Assembly (NCBI GenBank): GCA_964441945.1
Contig: CAYTWB010000009.1
Location: 1-64,000, forward strand
Origin: JADGQM01 sp964441945
GTDB lineage: Bacteria; Desulfobacterota; Syntrophobacteria; Syntrophobacterales; Syntrophobacteraceae
Length of the DNA stretch: 64,000 nucleotides
Reading direction: 5' to 3'
In this document: positions 59,641 through 64,000 of the stretch, piece by piece
How the letters are laid out: each line of letters starts with the position of its first letter
How positions within the stretch are numbered: position 1 is the first letter of the stretch
The notes under the pieces: generated by a model
Databases searched by the model: none
What the model was told of the DNA's origin: nothing
The model's input: only the letters and a program-made list of their open reading frames with translations
Program-made: the position numbers and the translations under genes

Positions 59641-61620
59641 ATGATGCAGCGCTATTTCGGACCGGGAGGCCTGCTCTCCAAGAAAATCCCCGCCTTCGAA
59701 TATCGGGCATCGCAACTGGAAATGGCCCAATGCGTCTATGACTGCCTGATCAACGGAACACCCGCTCTGATCGAAGCCGGCACTGGTACCGGCAAGACCT
59801 GGGCCTATCTCATTCCGGCGATTCTGAGCGGGAAGAAAGTCGTTGTCTCAACCGGCACCAAGACCCTGCAAGACCAGGTCCTTGATCATGACATTCCCAT
59901 CCTGAAAGAGATGATCTCTCCCCGTCTGCAGGCCGTATGCCTCAAAGGCCGAAGGAATTACCTCTGCCTTCGCCGTTTCAGAGACTTCGCCTACCAGCCT
60001 ACCTTCTGGAACCGCGAGGAAGCAAAGTCCTTCCGCCGTTTTCAAGACTGGGCCAACAGGACGAAGACCGGGGAACGATCCGACATCCCCTGGCTTCCGG
60101 ATCACTACCAGTTCTGGAATGAGGTCAGTTCCAGCAGTGATCAATGCCTCGGGCAGAAGTGTCAAGACCATCCGCACTGTTTCCTCGGACGGGTTCGCAG
60201 CGAAGCCTCCCGGTCAGACCTGGTCGTGGTCAACCATCATCTATTCTTCGCTGATCTGGCTTTGCGAAAGAAAGGGGCCGGGGTGCTCCCCAGCTATGAT
60301 GCGGTTGTTTTTGATGAGGCCCATCAACTGGAAGACATCGTCGGAGTCTATTTCGGCCTGCAGTTCAGCAATTTGAAGGTCTTGGAGCTTGCCCGAGACC
60401 TCGACAGGCACGTTACAGCGGAACTCCAGAACGCAACCGGTCTCCGTGAAATACGAAATATCGTGCAACAACTGGAGGTCCTGGGTCGCCAGGTGCACCA
60501 CTGCACCAACCGATTGCACAAATCACCAGGCCGTTATCTGCTGGATCTTGAACGCGTTGGACCGGTATTCACTGCCACCGCCAGGCAAATCATCGGAGCT
60601 CTCGACCAGCTTCGAGCCCTGCTGTCACCCTTCGCCGATCAGCACCCGGTCTCTGAATTGCTGATCAACCGCAGCCAGGAGATGGGGGCGGCAATCCATG
60701 AGGTCCTCGACCAGCGCGATCCATCCCTTGTCTACTGGTATGATCTGAATCAGCATGCCGTTTTCGTCCATGGTACACCGGTCCGTATAGACTCCATCCT
60801 CAAGCAGGAAGTATTTTCAAGAACGCGTGCTTCCATCTTCACCTCTGCCACGCTCTCAGTGGCCGGTTCCTTCGATTTCCTGCGAGAAGCTCTCGGCATT
60901 CCCCAGGGTAGCAGGGAGCGGATCTTGCCGTCTCCATTCTGTTTTCGGGAACAGGCGATGCTGTACGTTCCTTCCGATTTTCCTGAGCCGCAAGACCCGG
61001 GCTTTTGCCGGAGGCTTTCCCTGGAGGCAGTCGAAATCCTTTTGAAAAGTCGAGGGCGGGCGCTTCTGCTGTTCACCAGTTATCGGAACATGAATGAAGT
61101 CTATCAAAAGCTCAAGGACCACCTCCCTTTCACCATTCTCATGCAGGGCCAGAAGCCAAAGCGCATTCTTCTTGCCGAATTCAAGGAAAAGATCGATTCG
61201 GTCCTGCTGGCAACCAGTTCCTTCTGGCAGGGGGTCGATGTCCCGGGCGAAGCCCTGAGCTGCCTGCTGATCGACAAGCTTCCGTTCGAAGTCCCCGACG
61301 ACCCTTTGATTGCCGCCAGAATGGCGCACCTGACAAAAGAGGGCAAAAGCGCTTTCTACCACTACCAGATCCCAAGGGCCACCATTCAGCTGAAACAGGG
61401 AGTCGGCCGGCTCATTCGCTCTTCTCGAGACCGTGGAGTCATCGCCATTTTCGATGTCCGTCTGCTCAGGAAAAGCTACGGCCGGATTTTCCTCGACAGC
61501 CTGCCCCCATGTCGATTTGTTCAGGAAAAAGAGACGATCGGCGCCTTCTTCCAGGAAGCACCGCCTGACGGCAATCACCTGCCGGACCTTGAGCCGGGTG
61601 CACTCGTCGCATCGGAATGA
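59641..61620 (+). CDS. DinG/XPD-like iron-sulfur helicase
   Basis: A 659-residue superfamily 2 helicase. Walker A is EAGTGTGKTWAYLIP near 45-60, the DEAH box reads VVFDEAHQLED, and the C-terminal motif VI is QLKQGVGRLIRSSRDRG. Four cysteines for a [4Fe-4S] cluster lie between motifs I and II (VCLKGRRNYLC, CLGQKC, CFLGR). It unwinds DNA 5' to 3' in repair or R-loop removal. GGAG precedes the ATG. It starts 25 bases after the penicillin-binding protein, so the pair may share a transcript. There is no N-terminal exonuclease domain as in Gram-positive DinG. Confidence 0.9.
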   Translation: MMQRYFGPGGLLSKKIPAFEYRASQLEMAQCVYDCLINGTPALIEAGTGTGKTWAYLIPAILSGKKVVVSTGTKTLQDQVLDHDIPILKEMISPRLQAVCLKGRRNYLCLRRFRDFAYQPTFWNREEAKSFRRFQDWANRTKTGERSDIPWLPDHYQFWNEVSSSSDQCLGQKCQDHPHCFLGRVRSEASRSDLVVVNHHLFFADLALRKKGAGVLPSYDAVVFDEAHQLEDIVGVYFGLQFSNLKVLELARDLDRHVTAELQNATGLREIRNIVQQLEVLGRQVHHCTNRLHKSPGRYLLDLERVGPVFTATARQIIGALDQLRALLSPFADQHPVSELLINRSQEMGAAIHEVLDQRDPSLVYWYDLNQHAVFVHGTPVRIDSILKQEVFSRTRASIFTSATLSVAGSFDFLREALGIPQGSRERILPSPFCFREQAMLYVPSDFPEPQDPGFCRRLSLEAVEILLKSRGRALLLFTSYRNMNEVYQKLKDHLPFTILMQGQKPKRILLAEFKEKIDSVLLATSSFWQGVDVPGEALSCLLIDKLPFEVPDDPLIAARMAHLTKEGKSAFYHYQIPRATIQLKQGVGRLIRSSRDRGVIAIFDVRLLRKSYGRIFLDSLPPCRFVQEKETIGAFFQEAPPDGNHLPDLEPGALVASE

Positions 61621-61957
61621 TCTGGACGGTGATACGATCGGACCTTGGGCCTCGCCGTTCGAGCGCCTCTTTGGGAAACGCCGACGCTACTCTCCGGAGG
61701 GTCCTTTTCCAGGAGACCTGGAGCATGACTTCGTCGAATTGCCCACAGGACTATCGGGATGGCTTCCTGAAGCCCCGGTGGCCCCCGTCCATGTCTCTGA
61801 ATGCGAAGTCCCGGGGAAACACCTTAGGGCCTTAGAGCTATTCAGTGACCGTGCCCGACCGTTCACCTTCATCGTCGTTGAAGAGCGGGCTTTTGATAAT
61901 CCTCAATGTATTGGGTGGGGTGCCGGCCCAAGCGGCCCACATTCAGCATCTCGTTGA
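61621..61957 (+). pseudogene. unidentified coding remnant downstream of the helicase
   Basis: The frame after the helicase stop reads like protein (WASPFERLFGKRRRYSP, EHDFVELPTGLSGWLPEAPV, RPFTFIVVEERAFDNPQ) with codon bias similar to its neighbours but no start codon or ribosome site. Near 61895 another frame takes over with LIILNVLGGVPAQAAHIQHL and ends at 62033. It looks like a truncated, frameshifted gene, but I cannot name the family. Confidence 0.3.
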
Positions 61958-61992
61958 GGAGGCTTTCTCGATCCATGAGATTGCAGGCGAGC

Positions 61993-62868
61993 TCACTCTA
62001 TGCCTCCCCGCTCGACGGTCTTCTTGCTTCTGATCCATGTCCCCGTCTGCGTGTAGTGCCGTGTGATCTCTTTGAGCTCATTGCGCCTTTCCAGGAACCT
62101 TTCTTTCATCCCCCGCAACCACCTGGTGTGGCGCGCAACATCTTCACAGGTGAAAAAGAGGGGGTGCTCGCCCGGAACAGTGTGAATCTCCAGTCCCTCA
62201 CTCGTGGCCCGATAATGACCCGAGCTGCTGCACAGCATGCACCGCACACGGCCGTCACCGAAGAAGCGAAAGGTGTCTCCCCCACATAGAGGACATCTCG
62301 GGATCTCCGGGTCCTTCTCCTCTCCGCCATCAGTGATTGCCCCGGCCAGACGTTGAGCTGCAAGCCTTCCCTCACTTTCAAGGAAGATCTCACCGGGGAG
62401 CGCACCATAGAGGACATCCGTACCTCTCAAATCTGCAAACGTCAGTCTGATAAAGCTTTCTAACGCCAGCCCCGTGTATCCTTCCAGCTCCCTGATCCCC
62501 GCAATGGCCACCCCTACGGCGGGCTTCCGCCAGAGCCTTTCCGCATGCGCATAGAAGGCAAGCCCTCGGTCCAGAAAGCGCTTGAGACTGGCATTGGGGC
62601 CCAACAGGTACGTCGGAGCAGCCACAACGTATGCATCGCAATCAACAAGGGCTTGCAGAGCGGCGTGAAAGTCGTCATCCTGGATGCATCGCATTTCTCC
62701 GAACAGGCATTGATAACAGGCTTTGCAGGGCCGAATGTCCAGTTCCGGAAGCCGCATGAGAGTCAGGTCCCAGTCACCCTTTAGCTGCCGATAGAGCTCC
62801 TTGACAAAAAGCTCCGAGTTCCCGAACCTTCTGGGTGAGCACACGATGCCTAAAAGCTCCCTAGTCAT
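61993..62868 (-). CDS. NADPH-dependent FMN reductase-like flavodoxin with C-terminal zinc ribbon
   Basis: About 291 residues. Residues ~1-175 form a flavodoxin-like FMN reductase (LLGIVCSPRRFGNSELFVKE, CKACYQCLFGEMRCIQDDD, VVAAPTYLLGPNASLKRFLD), the iron-sulfur-flavoprotein type with clustered cysteines. A second part adds two knuckles (RCPLCGGDTFRFF and VRCMLCSSSGHY), a zinc ribbon, then a charged helical tail. GGGAG precedes the ATG at 62868. It is convergent with the helicase region. The redox partner is unknown. Confidence 0.85.
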   Translation of the reverse strand: MTRELLGIVCSPRRFGNSELFVKELYRQLKGDWDLTLMRLPELDIRPCKACYQCLFGEMRCIQDDDFHAALQALVDCDAYVVAAPTYLLGPNASLKRFLDRGLAFYAHAERLWRKPAVGVAIAGIRELEGYTGLALESFIRLTFADLRGTDVLYGALPGEIFLESEGRLAAQRLAGAITDGGEEKDPEIPRCPLCGGDTFRFFGDGRVRCMLCSSSGHYRATSEGLEIHTVPGEHPLFFTCEDVARHTRWLRGMKERFLERRNELKEITRHYTQTGTWIRSKKTVERGGIE

Positions 62869-62936
62869 AGACCTAAGCTCCCTTCCGTCAATTTGAAACA
62901 CCGCTGGTTCGATCGAGCACTGTTTTTGGGCAAAAA

Positions 62937-62972
62937 AAAACTAACCAGCGGGGCTAGGACCGGTTAGTTTTT
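62937..62972 (+). terminator. strong hairpin with T-run
   Basis: AAAACTAACC (62937-62946) pairs perfectly with GGTTAGTTTT (62962-62971) around a 15-base loop, flanked by A-runs on the left and T-runs on the right. It works as a terminator in either direction and stands just upstream of the FMN reductase start. No gene ends on the plus strand close by, so it may belong to a small RNA or to a mobile-element remnant. Confidence 0.65.
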
Positions 62973-63167
62973 GAGGAGGAAAGAGTTGGTTTCTCTCGTT
63001 GACGTTTAATGCAGCAAGAATGATGCCATTGAGATGCATAGATGGGGAAAACTTCTTTCATGAGTTGAATCAAGGGGTCCAATGGGGGACCCTCCCAAAT
63101 CCTGTTACCGGAATCGCGCCTTCCTGGCCAAATCGCGCCACAATCCCGCCATATCCCGCCACACCCT
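62973..63167. other. gene-free stretch next to repeat block
   Basis: No credible gene. It leads into the AATCSCGCCA repeat block and may be the outer part of a decayed mobile element. Confidence 0.4.
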
Positions 63168-63180
63168 TCAAATCACGCCA
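63112..63180. repeat. cluster of AATCSCGCCA short repeats, possible transposon end
   Basis: Five copies of a 9-10-base unit (AATCGCGCC, AATCGCGCCA, AATCCCGCCA, TATCCCGCCA, AATCACGCCA) begin at 63112, 63131, 63142, 63152 and 63171. Spacing alternates between about 19 and 10-11 bases. Multiple short binding sites at one end are typical of transposons such as the IS21, Tn7 or Mu groups; which one, if any, is not established. The block runs into the glycosyltransferase fragment. Confidence 0.55.
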
Positions 63181-63331
63181 CTTTGTTTAACCGCCGCCCA
63201 CAGCCGGTCCCATAGAAAGGCAGCATAGCGGTCGGCCATGGTCCGCCATTGAAGGTTTTCCAATACAAATTCCCTGCCATTGCTTCCCCAAGAACTCCGT
63301 GCCGTCGGATAATCCAGGTGAAAGACGGGGG
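63168..63331 (-). pseudogene. C-terminal fragment of a GT4-type glycosyltransferase
   Basis: Read on the minus strand directly after the GT2 stop codon, the sequence encodes PVFHLDYPTARSSWGSNGRE and then FVLENLQWRTMADRYAAFL and WDRLWAAVKQS, before a stop at 63170-63168. SNGREFVLENLQW is the usual C-terminal helix of GT4 glycosyltransferases. There is no start codon and no room for the missing ~300 residues. The last codons merge with the repeat block, suggesting an insertion or deletion cut the gene. Confidence 0.65.
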
Positions 63332-64000
63332 CTACTCCTCTTTCTCGCTTCGGTCGTACCTTAGCTGTGTTATCTGTTCGCTCACCAGCCCGATCATGAA
63401 AATGATCACGGAGGTAATCAGCAACAGTGCGGACATGTTCGTGAACCGTTCGGCGGTGATATAGGTGTAAGCATAATTGCCGAAACCCAGTATGAAGAAA
63501 ACAAGACTGACAGGCATAAAAATGCGAATGGGTGAGAAAAAGGTGATGATCTTTATGAGGATCAAAAAAAACCGGGTGCCATCACTCAATATCCGAATCT
63601 TGCTCTTTCCCTCCATGCGTTTCTTGACCTGGATGGGAACATAACAGACCGTGCGGCCGCTTCGCATAAAAGCCAGGGTCATGGTCGTCGGATAGGAAAA
63701 GGAGTTTGGGAGAAGGTAAAGGTAGCGGATCACCGTCTCTCTCTTGACCACTCTGAATCCGGAAGTCAGGTCCTTGATCGGAAACCGGGTTGCGTAGCGT
63801 GCAATCCGATTATAGATTTGATTGGCCAGGTACCGGAAACGCCCGGCATGGCCTTCCGGGCTGCGAGCCCCCACAACCAGGTCATATTGCTCGGAGGCTT
63901 CCACAAGTCTTGGGATATCCGCCGGGTCATGCTGCCCATCCCCGTCCATGAGTACAATCCTGTCCCCTGACGCCAGGCGAATACCCGTCTTAACGGCAGC
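63332..64000 (-). CDS. GT2-family glycosyltransferase (DPM1/GtrB-like), partial
   Basis: The gene runs off the right edge; ~222 residues are visible. AAVKTGIRLASGDRIVLMDG and DGQHDPADIPRL hold the GT-A DxD-type motif, followed by VVGARSPEGHAGRFRYLANQ and KDLTSGFRVVKRETV, the dolichyl-phosphate-mannose-synthase pattern. Two C-terminal helices (FFSPIRIFMPVSLVFFILGF and SALLLITSVIIFMIGLVSEQ) place it with membrane-bound polyprenyl-phosphate glycosyltransferases. It likely charges an isoprenoid lipid with a sugar for surface glycan synthesis. Confidence 0.88.
   Translation of the reverse strand, partial: AAVKTGIRLASGDRIVLMDGDGQHDPADIPRLVEASEQYDLVVGARSPEGHAGRFRYLANQIYNRIARYATRFPIKDLTSGFRVVKRETVIRYLYLLPNSFSYPTTMTLAFMRSGRTVCYVPIQVKKRMEGKSKIRILSDGTRFFLILIKIITFFSPIRIFMPVSLVFFILGFGNYAYTYITAERFTNMSALLLITSVIIFMIGLVSEQITQLRYDRSEKEE

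Overview
The window looks like a chromosome segment of an anaerobic Gram-negative bacterium, most plausibly a Desulfobacterota (former Deltaproteobacteria) member close to the Syntrophobacterales. The clues are a multi-subunit 2-oxoacid:ferredoxin oxidoreductase, an hcp / ferredoxin / Crp-Fnr (HcpR-like) cluster, LptD and a heptose enzyme (so an LPS outer membrane), a siroheme-CcsA-HemA block, and a liv transporter interleaved with phenylacetate-CoA ligase genes. The taxonomic placement is inference; no rRNA gene is present.

Left part (1-10 kb): a hairpin-rich interspersed repeat lies next to a minus-strand operon, XRE-cupin regulator -> porC-like gamma -> GltD-like flavoprotein fused to a ferredoxin -> porA -> porB. 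Two alpha/beta hydrolases, a tRNA methyltransferase (TrmL family), a poorly conserved stretch, the heptose-phosphate adenylyltransferase and a TPR membrane protein follow. At 10.1-18.5 kb a structured leader with tandem terminator-like hairpins precedes paaK, a double-ACT protein, livKHMGF and a second, motif-degenerate PaaK. This module probably serves aromatic or branched-chain amino/aryl acid uptake and CoA activation.

Middle (18.5-46.9 kb): mostly housekeeping. folC, lptD, rplM-rpsI with a near-consensus promoter, argC, truA and an aspartate aminotransferase come first. A nitrosative-stress operon follows (hcp carrying an apparent one-base deletion, an HD hydrolase, an FrdX-like ferredoxin), divergent from its likely HcpR regulator with a matching operator. 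Then come a flavin reductase with an exported SagB-type nitroreductase, tRNA-Lys, a small lipoprotein, a PPC-domain protein, a K+ channel, a DUF255 thioredoxin-like protein, two exported thiol-redox proteins, ribF, tRNA-Leu, and the tetrapyrrole/cytochrome block (siroheme synthase, ccsA, hemA, zinc-ribbon protein, tatA). A polyprenyl synthase and rimO close this part.

Right part (46.9-64 kb): a minus-strand exopolysaccharide locus (wza, wzz, wzy-like, ExeA-type ATPase, a ParA/BY-kinase-like protein lacking the Walker A lysine, two GT4 glycosyltransferases). It is followed by a class A penicillin-binding protein, a DinG-like iron-sulfur helicase, an FMN reductase with an extra zinc ribbon, and a GT2 glycosyltransferase cut by the window edge. 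Beside the GT2 gene lies the C-terminal stump of another glycosyltransferase that runs into a block of short repeats, probably a transposon-end scar. I found no CRISPR array, prophage or intact insertion sequence. The most interesting items are the POR/GltD fusion, the degenerate PaaK paralogue, the lysine-less Walker A protein, the multi-terminator leader at 10.2 kb and the interrupted hcp.
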